DNA of 64,000 nt from the NCBI GenBank assembly GCA_028282705.1, contig JANQHI010000008.1, positions 1-64,000 on the forward strand. The letters run 5' to 3'. Source of the stretch: Prolixibacteraceae bacterium. GTDB taxonomy: Bacteria; Bacteroidota; Bacteroidia; Bacteroidales; Prolixibacteraceae. The position numbers were made by a program, and so were the translations under genes. Every line of letters begins with the position of its first letter. Within the stretch, counting starts at the first letter, position 1. A model generated the notes under the pieces. It was not told the origin of the DNA and did no database searches. It was given only the letters and a program-made list of their open reading frames with translations. This document shows positions 26,305 to 36,213 of this stretch, piece after piece.

Positions 26305-26652
26305 TTAAAACCTTTTCTCTTTGATACGGGCTTTTTTACCTGTCAAGTCACGCAAGTAGAAAATCCTTTTCCTACGAACACTACCATGTTTGTTGATATC
26401 AATACCATCAATAAAAGGAGATGGAAATGGGAAAATCCTTTCAACACCAACATTCCCTGACATTTTTCGAACTGTGAACGTTTTTGTTGACCCAGCACCT
26501 TTGATCTGGATAACAACCCCACGGAAGTTCTGTATCCTTTCTTTGTTGCCTTCTTTGATCTTATAATGTACTGTTACAGTGTCTCCTGCCTTAAAATCAG
26601 GAAGTTTGTTTTCAACAGTAAATGCGCTTTCAGCTACTTTAATTAAATCCAT
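26305..26652 (-). CDS. rplS: 50S ribosomal protein L19
   Basis: L19 sits at the 30S-50S interface. The 115-residue sequence has the family signatures: [29 protein letters not shown] (20-48), the [21 protein letters not shown] block (58-78) and [20 protein letters not shown] (93-112). It is monocistronic, with its own terminator at 26256-26284. In many bacteria it follows trmD; here it does not. Confidence 0.98.
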   Translation of the reverse strand: MDLIKVAESAFTVENKLPDFKAGDTVTVHYKIKEGNKERIQNFRGVVIQIKGAGSTKTFTVRKMSGNVGVERIFPFPSPFIDGIDINKHGSVRRKRIFYLRDLTGKKARIKEKRF

Positions 26653-26797
26653 TATTTTTAAGATTTTAATTCATATTGGCAATGTAATCAGCCAATTGGC
26701 TAATAAGAGATTGCTATTTTAAATTCCGCGCAAAATTAGTATTTTTTTTAACACCACAAACATTTTCTTAATAAAGAAAAAGGTAAAATGGTAGTTT

Positions 26798-28492
26798 TTA
26801 ATGGGCTCCTTCACCTAAGACCTTAAAATGGTCTCCAGTACTTTTCACAATGGCTTTATACCACCAATCAGGATATCCTAGTTGTAATGGTCCTGGGCAT
26901 ATACCTGTTTCAGTACGCTCAAATTTGCCATCTTTTTCCTTTTTTATGTTGCCATCCATGTATTTGACCAAAAGGTATTGGCCAAGCTCTTTCCACCTTT
27001 TTGTCATCGAGTTTGCTTCATTTACTGAATATTCTGAGAGGAATTGCCTAGCTTTTTCTTCTCCTTGAGAGTTGAATAATGTTTCTGCAGCTTTATCAAT
27101 AACCGGGACAAAAGCAACAAACTTGTCTTCTAATTCTTTTTGCACCTTTTGCACATCAACAATCATATCACTATAACGCAAATAGGCAAAGTTTGTGACA
27201 AAATTAAATGCCCAGAAAGCAGAAGTTTCACTGTAAGTGAGCATGTCTCCATTTCCAACTTCAAAGCATTCAGGTATTTCTGTGATCCCACAATACATAG
27301 GTGCATAACATGTGCTGTATGCATCATCAACACCAAACCAAAGGATTCCACCAATTGGGTCAGGCAGCCATCCACGGCATTGTGCCACAAATGAAAAGCC
27401 TGTTTGTTGTGTTGATATAGCCCTCTCATTGCAGTACTTTACAGAGTCAACTTCCCAGTATAACCCCCTCCACCTGTAAGGCAGCTTATAAGGACCTGCT
27501 CCAATATCTTGGGTCATATCCAGTTCAGTGCCTTCAAAATGGTCACGCATCATATCCATAACATCCTGGACAGCTAACTTTTTATCAGCTTTAATCCATA
27601 AAGGCATCCTATTGGTAGGGAAGTTGTTTTCGCCACCATGCTTAACTATCCCCTTTGCATATTCAGTATATTGCTCCATTCCACTGGCTACTTTATTGAA
27701 ACCAGCCCATACACGTGCATCACAAAAACGTGCACCACCAAAATCAACAGGTGCATACACGTCAGAAAAACTAAAATCTTTGTTTTTCCCATCAAACCAG
27801 CCCTTTTCACGGGCAAAAGAGATCACATCTTTTGAATACACACAATTTTTTGGGTCATTTAAAGGGAAAGTAGTGATTCTTGCCTGGTTGGCATGCCCAC
27901 TAATATAACCATCAGGTACTTTTACAGCTACCCATACAGCACCTTTCTCACCTTCACCTTTGCCAATCATTTCCAATATCCAAACCTCATTAGGGTCAGC
28001 AATTGAGAAAGATTCACCAGAACTGTAATATCCATACTTTTCAACTAAATCACCCATAACCTTAATAGCTTCACGGGCAGTTTTAGCGCGTTGTAAAGTA
28101 ACATATATAAGGCTTCCATAATCCATAATGGCACCTGGTTGTTTGCCCAATTCTTTGCGCCCACCATATGTAGTTTCGCCAATGGCTAGCTGGTATTCAT
28201 TCATATTACCAATAACACTATAGGTATGAGGAACTTCTTCAATTTTACCAAGGTATTTGCCAGTGTCCCATTCATAAATATCCCTCATTGTACCTGCAGG
28301 GTGGTCAGCAGCAGGTTGGTAGTAAAGTTCTCCATATAAAGTGTGTGAGTCAGCAGCATATGTTATCATGGTAGAACCATCAACTGAAGCTCCTTTAGTT
28401 ACCAGGAAATTGGTACACCCATTTGATACCTGGGTATTCCATAAAACAAGAACCATAAACAACCCCAGGAATAAGCTTAATTTTTTAGTCAT
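26798..28492 (-). CDS. Secreted dipeptidase, family C69
   Basis: Cysteine peptidase of family C69 (PepD/U34 type, N-terminal nucleophile fold). The signal peptide (MTKKLSLFLGLFMVLVLWN) is followed by NGCTNFLVTKGASVDGS; Cys26 is the expected N-terminal nucleophile once the leader is removed. Family features further on: GNMNEYQLAIGETTYGGR, YGYYSSGESFSIADPNEVWILEM. At 564 residues it is usual for Bacteroidota homologues. The start at 28492 gives a clean signal peptide; 28525 would add eleven residues. Substrates are probably dipeptides in the periplasm. Confidence 0.9.
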   Translation of the reverse strand: MTKKLSLFLGLFMVLVLWNTQVSNGCTNFLVTKGASVDGSTMITYAADSHTLYGELYYQPAADHPAGTMRDIYEWDTGKYLGKIEEVPHTYSVIGNMNEYQLAIGETTYGGRKELGKQPGAIMDYGSLIYVTLQRAKTAREAIKVMGDLVEKYGYYSSGESFSIADPNEVWILEMIGKGEGEKGAVWVAVKVPDGYISGHANQARITTFPLNDPKNCVYSKDVISFAREKGWFDGKNKDFSFSDVYAPVDFGGARFCDARVWAGFNKVASGMEQYTEYAKGIVKHGGENNFPTNRMPLWIKADKKLAVQDVMDMMRDHFEGTELDMTQDIGAGPYKLPYRWRGLYWEVDSVKYCNERAISTQQTGFSFVAQCRGWLPDPIGGILWFGVDDAYSTCYAPMYCGITEIPECFEVGNGDMLTYSETSAFWAFNFVTNFAYLRYSDMIVDVQKVQKELEDKFVAFVPVIDKAAETLFNSQGEEKARQFLSEYSVNEANSMTKRWKELGQYLLVKYMDGNIKKEKDGKFERTETGICPGPLQLGYPDWWYKAIVKSTGDHFKVLGEGAH

Positions 28493-28591
28493 ATCATTTA
28501 GTTTTAAATTTTTCGCAAACAACAAATATAATTATTTACATCATTGGCAAGTAATGACAAAGGTCTTGTTTGGGGATTTTATAGGCATACA

Positions 28592-30307
28592 TTATTTGAA
28601 AAAGGTGGCTTTATATTCTGCCTGGTTGTTTTTATTATCAACTACAACCAGGTTAATGATATGTTGTTTTTTAAACTCCAACTTTTTAGGGTCAATATGG
28701 TATGTTATCAGGGAGTTTTTTGCATCATATTCAAACAAAGCCCATTTCCCATCAATGGTACCTGTGTATGATTTTACCCCTGAAAATGAGTCAGAGATTT
28801 TAAACCTGATCCTTGATGGTTCTGTAAGTGTTTTTTTACTTCTTATACTTAAAGGTTTAATGGTTGGTGGGATGGTGTCAATTGTAACTACATAGTCGCC
28901 AAAATTCCTGATTGAAGAACTTACCCAACCATTTTCTGTGGCTCCTCCTGCTGAAGATAATTTACCTGTTTTGGAGTTTCTGGTTGCCAAAAGGGCTTTA
29001 GTTTCTAATCCTTTAGGAAGGTTTTGGGGTTTTATGGACAATTCCAAAGATTTATGGATAGGGGTTTCAGGAATATGGACCTGATGTACCCTTGAAAATA
29101 TCATTGAATCTTCTAAGTCCATGAATGTATCATATTTAAATTCAATGTTATCATAAAAAGACCCAGGTTTTCCAGAGAGCTTAAGTTCTGGGGTAGTAAA
29201 CTCAAAAGGCTCATTATATGCAAACACCATATCATGTGTGTGTTTATTTTTTTTGAAGTTTTTTACCTTCCCTGTTACTTGAAAAACCAAGGTTGATAAA
29301 TTGCCATTAGAATCTTTGATCCTGATTTCAACTTGGTGCTTTTTTTCATCATTAAATGTTAAAATACCATCCTGTTCCCCATAGATGCCTAGCTTATTCC
29401 CAGGTTGCTTCCATGCTTTTTGGTATCTATGGTGGCTGTTTTTATATTCTCCATAATCAATGTGGCTGTTGATATACCTGGTTTTGTCAAACGAAAAACA
29501 CTCAAGCTGGTAGGAGAACTGTTCTTTGCCATCAACCAGCAGTTGTAAATAGTTAATGCCACATTTGCTCCATGTTCCATCAATATAATCAACAGTTTCA
29601 ACAGCAATACCAATATTTTCAAAAACAGGGATCACAGGATTGTTCTTTAAATGGTACTTACCATCATAATAAATGGTTCTATATTTTCTGGGTGAATGGC
29701 TATAATTCACATGAGAGTTGTTATTTAATGGGCTAACCATTATGCTCAGGAATTTTGGGTGCATTGAATCCTTAATTTTAAAACCTAGCTTCACAGGGTT
29801 AATAGGTTCCTGGGTTTTGGTATCCCTGATTTCAAAATGGAGGTGGGGGCCTCCTGAACCACCTGTATTGCCTGAGTAAGCAATTAACTCTCCTTTTTTT
29901 AAGGGAAACATTCCAAGGGGTATTTGCAGGTCAACCTTAAAACTTTCTTTTTTATATTGGATATTTTTGACATATTCCTGGATGTCATCCCTAAACCTGG
30001 AAAGATGCCCATAAACAGAAGTAGTACCATTGGGATGGTTAATATACAAGGCATGGCCAAAGCCAAAAGGAGAAACTACAATCCTTGAGATATAACCATC
30101 TGCTGTACTTAATACATCTAGCCCTGTCCTTCCTTCTGTCCTAAAATCAATCCCTGAATGAAAGTGGCTTGAACGCAACTCAGCAAAACTCCCTGTAACC
30201 AGAAGTGGTATATCAAGCGGTTCTGAGTAGTATTTTTCCTGCCCTACTAAACCCCCATAAACCATGATTAAAATAATAACTACCAATAACCTCATAATAT
30301 ATTTCAA
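28592..30307 (-). CDS. M23 peptidase-domain secreted protein
   Basis: A 571-residue protein with an N-terminal signal sequence (MRLLVVIILIMVYGGLVGQ after a possible earlier Met). An M23 lysostaphin-like domain occupies residues about 45-180, with the zinc motifs H-x(3)-D in FHSGIDFRTEG and HLHFEIRD, plus the middle GHALYINHPNG and YGHLSRF segments, all key residues present. The remaining 390 residues are beta-rich and unrecognised. Likely acts on peptidoglycan cross-bridges, alone or as an activator. Its upstream region is shared with the divergent zapB-like/zapA/rny operon. Confidence 0.9.
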   Translation of the reverse strand: MKYIMRLLVVIILIMVYGGLVGQEKYYSEPLDIPLLVTGSFAELRSSHFHSGIDFRTEGRTGLDVLSTADGYISRIVVSPFGFGHALYINHPNGTTSVYGHLSRFRDDIQEYVKNIQYKKESFKVDLQIPLGMFPLKKGELIAYSGNTGGSGGPHLHFEIRDTKTQEPINPVKLGFKIKDSMHPKFLSIMVSPLNNNSHVNYSHSPRKYRTIYYDGKYHLKNNPVIPVFENIGIAVETVDYIDGTWSKCGINYLQLLVDGKEQFSYQLECFSFDKTRYINSHIDYGEYKNSHHRYQKAWKQPGNKLGIYGEQDGILTFNDEKKHQVEIRIKDSNGNLSTLVFQVTGKVKNFKKNKHTHDMVFAYNEPFEFTTPELKLSGKPGSFYDNIEFKYDTFMDLEDSMIFSRVHQVHIPETPIHKSLELSIKPQNLPKGLETKALLATRNSKTGKLSSAGGATENGWVSSSIRNFGDYVVTIDTIPPTIKPLSIRSKKTLTEPSRIRFKISDSFSGVKSYTGTIDGKWALFEYDAKNSLITYHIDPKKLEFKKQHIINLVVVDNKNNQAEYKATFFK

Positions 30308-30423
30308 TGTTTATTAAAGCTGCAAATATAGCGGATAACCCTGCACTTATTTACTTGTAACGTAAATTTACATTTTTTCAGTATTGTAAAAATATTAACT
30401 TTGTTCTTTGAAATGCAGCATTT

Positions 30424-30717
30424 ATGAACGAGGGACATCGTTTGATTGTTAAAGAATTTAAAGGGAAAATTGCTGAATTGATGGCTAGGTTTAATGGACT
30501 GGAAGCTGAAAAAAAGCAGTTGAAAAATGAATTAGCAGAATTGCAAAAACAAATTGAAGTTCTTGAGCATGAGAAGGCTACCCTTGAAAATAAATATGAA
30601 AATTTAAAAATTGCTAAATTAGTCAGTGCTGATTATAACGATAATCAGGCTGCAAAGCAAAAAATAAATAAACTTTTGCGGGAAATTGATAATTGTATTG
30701 CATTACTGAATAAGTAA
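30424..30717 (+). CDS. ZapB-like coiled-coil protein
   Basis: A 97-residue protein that is nearly all coiled coil (LMARFNGLEAEKKQLKNELAELQKQ ... heptads from about 14 to 65), followed by a short C-terminal helix. Such a gene regularly precedes zapA in Bacteroidota and is thought of as an analogue of ZapB, linking ZapA to the division apparatus; that role is inference. It stops six bases before the zapA start, so they form one operon. Confidence 0.75.
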   Translation: MNEGHRLIVKEFKGKIAELMARFNGLEAEKKQLKNELAELQKQIEVLEHEKATLENKYENLKIAKLVSADYNDNQAAKQKINKLLREIDNCIALLNK

Positions 30718-30723
30718 TGTTGA

Positions 30724-31020
30724 ATGATGAAAGATAAACTTTCAATAAATATAAAGATTGGTAGCAGGATTTATCCCATTTCTATCAATCGTGAAGAAGA
30801 AGAGAGATACAGGATCGCTGCAAAAATGTTAAATGAAACGGTCAACCAGTACCGTGAGCAATTTAACAATAGCGACACTCAAGACATATTGGCAATGGCT
30901 GCTTTTCAATTTGTTTTAAAATATGTTGATGTAGAGCAGAAAAATGATCAAGAATCTCTTTTAGATGCTATTGAGGATGTAAATGACGAAATTACTGATT
31001 TTTTAAAAGAAAAGAGTTAG
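30724..31020 (+). CDS. zapA: Cell division protein ZapA
   Basis: A 98-residue ZapA homologue that bundles FtsZ filaments at midcell. The N-terminal half is the ZapA globular domain (SINIKIGSRIYPISINREEEERYRIAAKMLN) and the C-terminal half a helix (DILAMAAFQFVLKYVDVEQ). Two Met start the frame; either may be used. It lies between the ZapB-like gene and rny, the standard Bacteroidota arrangement. Confidence 0.9.
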   Translation: MMKDKLSINIKIGSRIYPISINREEEERYRIAAKMLNETVNQYREQFNNSDTQDILAMAAFQFVLKYVDVEQKNDQESLLDAIEDVNDEITDFLKEKS

Positions 31021-31049
31021 TAATTAGTTTGCAAATATATTATCAAAGA

Positions 31050-31106
31050 CCGCATTTTATTAGTTTTCAGGCATTTATGCTGGACTAACAACTTGCGGAT
31101 TTTTTA
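31050..31106 (+). ncRNA. Structured element between zapA and rny (terminator or 6S-like RNA)
   Basis: An interrupted hairpin: outer arms CCGCA (31050-31054) / TGCGG (31094-31098), then TTAGT / ACTAA and an inner GCATTTATGC loop hairpin, with unpaired bulges between, followed by a T-tract (31100-31105). As a single stem it could end zapA transcription. Its rod-with-bubble shape and its place beside zapA also recall 6S RNA, whose gene neighbours zapA in proteobacteria. The visible rod is far shorter than 6S RNA. I cannot decide between these without a covariance model. Confidence 0.45.
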
Positions 31107-31129
31107 TTTATTAACTAAAAATACACTAT

Positions 31130-32686
31130 ATGGTAGAATATATAATTGGTGGAATAGCAGGATTTGTAGGAGGAGGTATACTTGCCTATTTTATCTGGGA
31201 CAATGCTATTAAATCGAAAAAAAAGAAGATACTAGGTGAAGCTCAAACTGAAGGAGAAGTAATAAAAAAAGATAAAATATTACAAGCAAAGGAGAAGTTC
31301 CTTCAGTTAAAAAGCGACCACGAAAAATACATTAATGAAAAAAATGGCAAAATAGCTGGTTTCGAAAATAAACTGAAGCAAAGGGAAACTTCAATAAACC
31401 AAAATAGGGAGGATTTAAATAGGAAGGTTAAAGAGTTTGAGTCTACAAAAAGAGAAGTTGAAGCAATTCGTGAAAATTTGAATGCCCAAATCAGGGTAAT
31501 TGAATCAAAAAATGAAGAATTGGAAAAACTTCATAGGCAGCAAGTTGACCAGCTTGAGGAAATTTCGGGAATGTCAGCAGAAGATGCTAAGTCCCAATTG
31601 ATTGAATCTTTAAAAGAGGAAGCCAAAACTGAGGCTATGTCATATGTTAATGAAATAGTTGAAGAGGCAAAGCAAAATGCCAATAAAGAGGCCAAAAAGA
31701 TTGTTATCAAAAGCGTCCAAAGGGTTGCAACAGAAACAGCCATTGAAAATGCAGTAACTATTTTCCATATTGAAAATGATGAAATAAAAGGGCGCATTAT
31801 TGGGCGTGAAGGTAGGAACATAAGGGCATTGGAAGCAGCCACTGGTGTTGAGATCATAGTTGATGATACCCCTGAAGCAATTGTCCTTTCTGCATTTGAC
31901 CCTGCACGCAGGGAAGTAGCACGTTTGGCATTGCATCAGCTTGTTACTGATGGTAGGATACACCCTGCACGTATTGAGGAGGTTGTAGAAAAAGTTAAGA
32001 AGCAAATTGAAGAGGAAATTATTGAAACAGGGAAACGTACAACAATTGACCTGGGCATCCATGGTTTGCATCCTGAGCTGGTAAGGATGGTGGGGAAAAT
32101 GAAGTATCGTTCATCATATGGGCAAAACCTGTTGCAGCATTCACGCGAAGTAGCTAACCTTTGCGCTATTATGGCTTCAGAATTGGGATTAAACCCTAAA
32201 AAAGCTAAAAGGGCTGGTCTACTGCATGATATTGGGAAAGTGCCAGATGATGAGCCAGAATTACCACACGCAGTGCTAGGGATGAAATTGGCTGAAAAAT
32301 ATAAAGAAAAGCCTGATGTTTGCAATGCCATTGGGGCTCACCATGATGAAGTGGAAATGCAGACACTTCTGGCGCCAATTGTACAAGTATGTGATGCTAT
32401 ATCAGGAGCAAGGCCTGGTGCTAGGAGAGAGGTTGTTGAATCATATATCAAGAGGTTAAAAGACCTTGAAGATTTGGCATTATCTTACCCAGGGGTGATG
32501 AAAACATATGCTATCCAGGCAGGGCGCGAGTTACGTGTTATAGCTGGTGCTGAAAAACTTTCAGATAAAGATGCTGACCAACTGTCATATGATATTGCTA
32601 AAAGGATACAGGATGAAATGACTTATCCGGGCCAAATAAAAATAACTGTAATCAGGGAGACGCGAGCTGTAAGTTACGCAAAATAA
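31130..32686 (+). CDS. rny: Ribonuclease Y
   Basis: Membrane-anchored endoribonuclease that starts mRNA decay. Order of parts: a transmembrane anchor (about 4-23), a long coiled coil (30-200), a KH domain ([32 protein letters not shown], with the GREGRN loop) and an HD domain with [12 protein letters not shown] (metal-binding His-Asp) plus [11 protein letters not shown]. Length 518 is standard. It starts 109 bases after zapA and ends with the shared terminator at 32693-32729. Confidence 0.97.
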   Translation: MVEYIIGGIAGFVGGGILAYFIWDNAIKSKKKKILGEAQTEGEVIKKDKILQAKEKFLQLKSDHEKYINEKNGKIAGFENKLKQRETSINQNREDLNRKVKEFESTKREVEAIRENLNAQIRVIESKNEELEKLHRQQVDQLEEISGMSAEDAKSQLIESLKEEAKTEAMSYVNEIVEEAKQNANKEAKKIVIKSVQRVATETAIENAVTIFHIENDEIKGRIIGREGRNIRALEAATGVEIIVDDTPEAIVLSAFDPARREVARLALHQLVTDGRIHPARIEEVVEKVKKQIEEEIIETGKRTTIDLGIHGLHPELVRMVGKMKYRSSYGQNLLQHSREVANLCAIMASELGLNPKKAKRAGLLHDIGKVPDDEPELPHAVLGMKLAEKYKEKPDVCNAIGAHHDEVEMQTLLAPIVQVCDAISGARPGARREVVESYIKRLKDLEDLALSYPGVMKTYAIQAGRELRVIAGAEKLSDKDADQLSYDIAKRIQDEMTYPGQIKITVIRETRAVSYAK

Positions 32687-32692
32687 ATCCAC

Positions 32693-32729
32693 AAAAAATG
32701 CCGGGCTAAATTAGCCAGGCATTTTTTTT
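32693..32729. terminator. Bidirectional intrinsic terminator
   Basis: AAAAAATGCC ... GGCATTTTTT with an inner GGCTAAATTAGCC hairpin. A-run on one side and T-run on the other make it work in both directions, between rny and the convergent SirB1-like gene. Confidence 0.9.
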
Positions 32730-33620
32730 CTAGCTCAATTCAATATTACTGGTTAGGACTTTCTTTAGCTGAAGGATATCATCTGCTTTATCTTTATAAC
32801 CCATAGAATCAAAAGCAGATTGTAAAGAACTTATAAGCTTGAGGATAAAAACCTTATCATTTCCACGCTCAAAATATTTCTTTTCAGATTTAAACTTCAT
32901 CTTTTTCAAGTAGTATTCAAGCTCTTTACGTCCAGTGATTGATCCTTTATTTGAAGGGTTTATGTAAAATAGGATATCAGAATCAACATTCAACCCATGT
33001 GCCCTGATAGCTATGTGTTTATCAAAATAGCCCAGCAATGGGTTTTTAGGGAAATTCACAAAAAACACGGGTAATTCAAGCTTTCTGGCAATAATAGTAT
33101 ATAAAATGGCCAGTGAAATAGGGTTACCCTTTTTGGTCTCCAACACTTGGTTTAAAAAGTAATTCTGTGGCGAAGAGGGGTTGGTGTGGTTAATTGAAAA
33201 ACCATGTTGCTCAAAAAATATGTGGTTGAGGACAGTAATTTTCTCTAATGAAGTTAAAGAATTATTTAGTTCCAGCCACACATCCTTCCTGATCTGTTCA
33301 ATTTTAAGGTCAGTTTTAACAGAGTTCAGGTCAGGGTACTGGTAAAGGTTAACCAGGTTAAAGCCTTCAAGCAAATCTGGGTGTTCTGATTTAACCCAGC
33401 TGTCCATCCCTTTTTTCACTTCTTTAAATTGAAGGTTTTGAATAAGGTGTTCTATCCTCTGTTGGACGATCTCATCAAGGCTCATTTCCCACATTTCTTC
33501 CAATGCAGGTATAATGTGTACATCCTCTTTCATTAGCTCCTTTTCTACCTGCTCAAAAACGTTCAGATCAGGGTCTTCAAGGAGTTGGATGAGCGCGTCT
33601 ATTTTCTTGTCCTGTTTCAA
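32730..33620 (-). CDS. SirB1-like transglutaminase-core protein
   Basis: A 296-residue cytoplasmic protein of the SirB1/transglutaminase-like type. Residues about 120-200 carry the core: NYFLNQVLETKKGNPISLAILYTIIARKLELPVFFVNFP, with no evident catalytic Cys at the usual place, as in other SirB1 proteins. N- and C-terminal parts are helical. The function is not established. Its start is 11 bases from the stop of the nucleoside phosphorylase gene upstream, so the two are likely one operon. Confidence 0.8.
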   Translation of the reverse strand: MKQDKKIDALIQLLEDPDLNVFEQVEKELMKEDVHIIPALEEMWEMSLDEIVQQRIEHLIQNLQFKEVKKGMDSWVKSEHPDLLEGFNLVNLYQYPDLNSVKTDLKIEQIRKDVWLELNNSLTSLEKITVLNHIFFEQHGFSINHTNPSSPQNYFLNQVLETKKGNPISLAILYTIIARKLELPVFFVNFPKNPLLGYFDKHIAIRAHGLNVDSDILFYINPSNKGSITGRKELEYYLKKMKFKSEKKYFERGNDKVFILKLISSLQSAFDSMGYKDKADDILQLKKVLTSNIELS

Positions 33621-33631
33621 AATCTTTAATT

Positions 33632-34504
33632 TTAATAGGTTATAATAGATAAGGTTTTTTTTATCAGTTGTTCCATATTGCTATGGTAGTTTTCATTGGC
33701 CTGTCGGGTTACCCTGTTGGCTATGATGGCACAGACACAAACAGCCTGATGCCCCAATAACTTTGAAAGCCCATATATAGCTGAACTTTCCATTTCATAA
33801 TTGGTTATTTTTAACCCCCCATTACCTTCAAATTCTTCAATTTTTTTATTTAACTCAGGGTCTGCAAGGAGTAACCTTACCACTCTTCCTTGAGGTCCAT
33901 AGAATCCTGGTGCAGAAATAGTTACCCCATATTTAAATTCAGTTGCTGAGAACCTTTCCAATAACTCAGCAGAAGCATCTACTGCATATGGGGTAGGCAA
34001 TGATTTCCCCCAATTAGTAAACTGTTTGAAGCTATTCTCAAATTCAAGGTCAGATATGTTTTCCCTGCCTGCATAAAAATTAAGCATACCATCAAATCCT
34101 AGCGATTTTTTAGAAACTACATAAGAGTCAACTGGTATGTCATGTTGCAATGCTCCTGAAGTACCTATCCTTATAAAGCTCAATTGTTTATGCTGTTCCT
34201 TTACCTTTCTTGTTGCCAGGTCAATATTTGCAAGGGCGTCCAGCTCTGTAATAACAATATCAATGTTATCAGTTCCTATGCCTGTGGAAATTACACTTAA
34301 ACGTTGACCATTGTACCAACCTGTTTTTGTAACAAATTCGCGGTTTTCAACTTTCAGCTCTACCTTTTCGAAATTTGATGCAACCAAATCAACCCGTGCT
34401 GGGTCGCCAACCAGTATAATTTTATCGGCAACCTGTCCTGGTTTCAAATGCAAATGGAAAATTGTCCCATCCTTATTTAGTATCAATTCCGAATCTTTGA
34501 TCAT
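33632..34504 (-). CDS. Nucleoside phosphorylase (uridine phosphorylase-like)
   Basis: A 290-residue member of the PNP/UDP family, splitting a nucleoside with phosphate. Signatures: ILVGDPARVDLVASNFEKVE with the phosphate-binding GDPxR, STGIGTDNIDIVITEL, the base-binding GTSGALQ, and NYEMESSAIYGLSKLLGH near the C-terminus (conserved MES). I prefer MIKDSELILNKDG (34504) as start because this is the family N-terminus; an upstream ATG at 34558 adds 18 residues. Exact base specificity is not decided here. Confidence 0.88.
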   Translation of the reverse strand: MIKDSELILNKDGTIFHLHLKPGQVADKIILVGDPARVDLVASNFEKVELKVENREFVTKTGWYNGQRLSVISTGIGTDNIDIVITELDALANIDLATRKVKEQHKQLSFIRIGTSGALQHDIPVDSYVVSKKSLGFDGMLNFYAGRENISDLEFENSFKQFTNWGKSLPTPYAVDASAELLERFSATEFKYGVTISAPGFYGPQGRVVRLLLADPELNKKIEEFEGNGGLKITNYEMESSAIYGLSKLLGHQAVCVCAIIANRVTRQANENYHSNMEQLIKKTLSIITY

Positions 34505-34642
34505 TGCTTTTACATTATCTGACGATTCAAAACTATTTAAAAATGACCTAATAGTCAATTAGTTAGAGGCTAAGATATCAACAGTTAACAAAATATTTTG
34601 GGTTAAGGGTGTTAATAATATGGTATTTGAATATTAATCTTG

Positions 34643-34650
34643 TACATTTG
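34643..34650 (+). promoter_or_regulatory. Candidate -7 box of the prohibitin gene
   Basis: TACATTTG, a match to the Bacteroidota -7 consensus TAnnTTTG, about 95 bases before the start codon. A TTTG sits 13 bases upstream, a little close for the -33 element. Sequence match only. Confidence 0.35.
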
Positions 34651-34745
34651 TTTTACTAAATATAAGGCAAAAATTACGGTGAAGTTTTAGCTCATTTAGA
34701 TGGTTTTATTTTCAGGCAATGTATTAATAATTAAAATTTTATACT

Positions 34746-35564
34746 ATGAAGTTTAATTTGAAAAATTCTTACATTATAGCAGCAGTTGTTGTGCTTATTG
34801 TATTGCTCCTTTTCGGTAACCGCATGTTTGTGATTTTAGACCCAGGTGAGAGGGGTGTAATATTTCGCCCATATACAACTGGGTTAGATAAAGACAATGT
34901 TTATACTGAAGGGTTCCACATACTTGCTCCCTGGAATGAAATGTTTGTATACAATGTAAAAGAGCAACAACGCGAGGAAACAATGGATGTCCTTGATAAA
35001 AATGGTTTATCAATTACCATGGATGTTACAGTTAGGTTCAACCCTACATACCTGAAAATTGGTTTCTTGCATGAGCGTTTTGGTGTTAATTTCATAAATA
35101 CCCTGGTAGTCCCGGAAGTTCGCTCATCTGTGCGCCAGGTGGCAGGGCGTTACACTGCAGAGGAGATTTATTCAACTAAGAGGAGTGAAGTTGAAAATTC
35201 AATCATTACTGAAACCAAAGAGGTGTTGAGTGAAAACTTTATTGACATGAAGGCACTGCTTATCCGCTCAATTAACCTTCCTCCACAAATAAAAAGTGCT
35301 ATTGAAGAAAAATTGAAAACAGAGCAAGAAGCATTGGCTTATACATTCCGCCTTGAGCGTGAAAAATCGGAAGCTGAAAGGAAAAGGATTGAGGCACAAG
35401 GTATATCTGATTACAATAGGATCATTAGTGCAAGTTTGACAGATAAGATACTAAAACAAAGGGGCATAGAGGCTACTTTGGAATTGGCTAATTCTCCTAA
35501 CTCAAAAATAGTAGTAGTTGGAAGTGGCAAAGATGGCCTCCCTTTGATCCTTGGCAATAATTAA
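34746..35564 (+). CDS. Prohibitin-family (SPFH) protein
   Basis: Membrane-anchored SPFH protein of 272 residues. A transmembrane helix (about 9-27) is followed by the SPFH domain (GERGVIFRPYTTGLDKDNVYTEGFHILAPWNEMF ... VRSSVRQVAGRYTAEEIYSTKR) and a helical tail. It resembles prohibitins, which form ring assemblies around membrane proteases. A strong terminator follows at 35585-35615. Confidence 0.9.
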   Translation: MKFNLKNSYIIAAVVVLIVLLLFGNRMFVILDPGERGVIFRPYTTGLDKDNVYTEGFHILAPWNEMFVYNVKEQQREETMDVLDKNGLSITMDVTVRFNPTYLKIGFLHERFGVNFINTLVVPEVRSSVRQVAGRYTAEEIYSTKRSEVENSIITETKEVLSENFIDMKALLIRSINLPPQIKSAIEEKLKTEQEALAYTFRLEREKSEAERKRIEAQGISDYNRIISASLTDKILKQRGIEATLELANSPNSKIVVVGSGKDGLPLILGNN

Positions 35565-35584
35565 AAAAAACAATAGGCAATATA

Positions 35585-35615
35585 GCCCGGGCTCTTGTGG
35601 GGTCCGGGCATTTTT
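35585..35615 (+). terminator. Intrinsic terminator of the prohibitin gene
   Basis: GCCCGG arm, 13-base loop, CCGGGC arm, then a T-run. Because it lies just upstream of the thioesterase ATG at 35631, it also argues against starting that gene at 35595. Confidence 0.85.
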
Positions 35616-35630
35616 ATATCTTTTAGTATT

Positions 35631-36125
35631 ATGAAGAAAATAGTTAACCCATTTATTAAATATCCTGAAGAAGATTTTTACTGTATTGGATGCTCCCCAC
35701 ACAATAAAACAGGCTTAAACCTCCATTTTTATGATGTAGGTAGTGAACTGATTACCCATTGGGTGCCTGAAAACAAATATATGGGTTATAAAAATGTTTT
35801 GCATGGTGGCATGCAAGCTTTGCTTGTTGATGAAATTGCAGCTTGGGTAGTTTACACCAAATGTGAAACAGTAGGGGTTACTTCTGAAATGAATATAAAA
35901 TATCATAAACCTGTGCATATCACTTCTCGTGAAATAAAAATAAGTGGGAAATTAGTGGGTTTTGATGAAAATTTGGCAATTGTTGAATGTAGCATTACCA
36001 ATTCATCAGGGGCAATTTGTTGTTCTGCCACTGTTAACTATTATTGTTTCCCAAAAGCAATTGCTGAACGGAAATATAATTACCCTGGCATTAAAGCATT
36101 CTATAATGAAAATTCTAAAGCATAG
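35631..36125 (+). CDS. PaaI-type hotdog thioesterase
   Basis: A 164-residue hotdog-fold thioesterase of the PaaI/YbgC group. Key segments: GCSPHNKTGLNLHFYD near the N-terminus, NVLHGGMQALLVDEIAAWVV with the HGG and following Asp expected in the active site, and TSEMNIKYHKPVHI. It probably hydrolyses an aromatic- or acyl-CoA thioester. The start at 35631 follows the terminator of the preceding gene. Confidence 0.85.
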   Translation: MKKIVNPFIKYPEEDFYCIGCSPHNKTGLNLHFYDVGSELITHWVPENKYMGYKNVLHGGMQALLVDEIAAWVVYTKCETVGVTSEMNIKYHKPVHITSREIKISGKLVGFDENLAIVECSITNSSGAICCSATVNYYCFPKAIAERKYNYPGIKAFYNENSKA

Positions 36126-36213
36126 CCATAATACCCTAAACACTAAATGGGTACAAGCTTAGCCTTTAAGTCTTAATGGGGATAATAAATATTGGTGGAA
36201 TTAATTAATCATC

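Noticed and set aside
28341-28895. 184-codon plus-strand frame spanning the C69 gene start and the M23 gene end
   Set aside because: Lies antisense to both real genes and across their spacer; no recognised motif.
35595-35630. Earlier start for the thioesterase
   Set aside because: It would begin inside the terminator hairpin of the prohibitin gene; the ATG at 35631 gives the family N-terminus.
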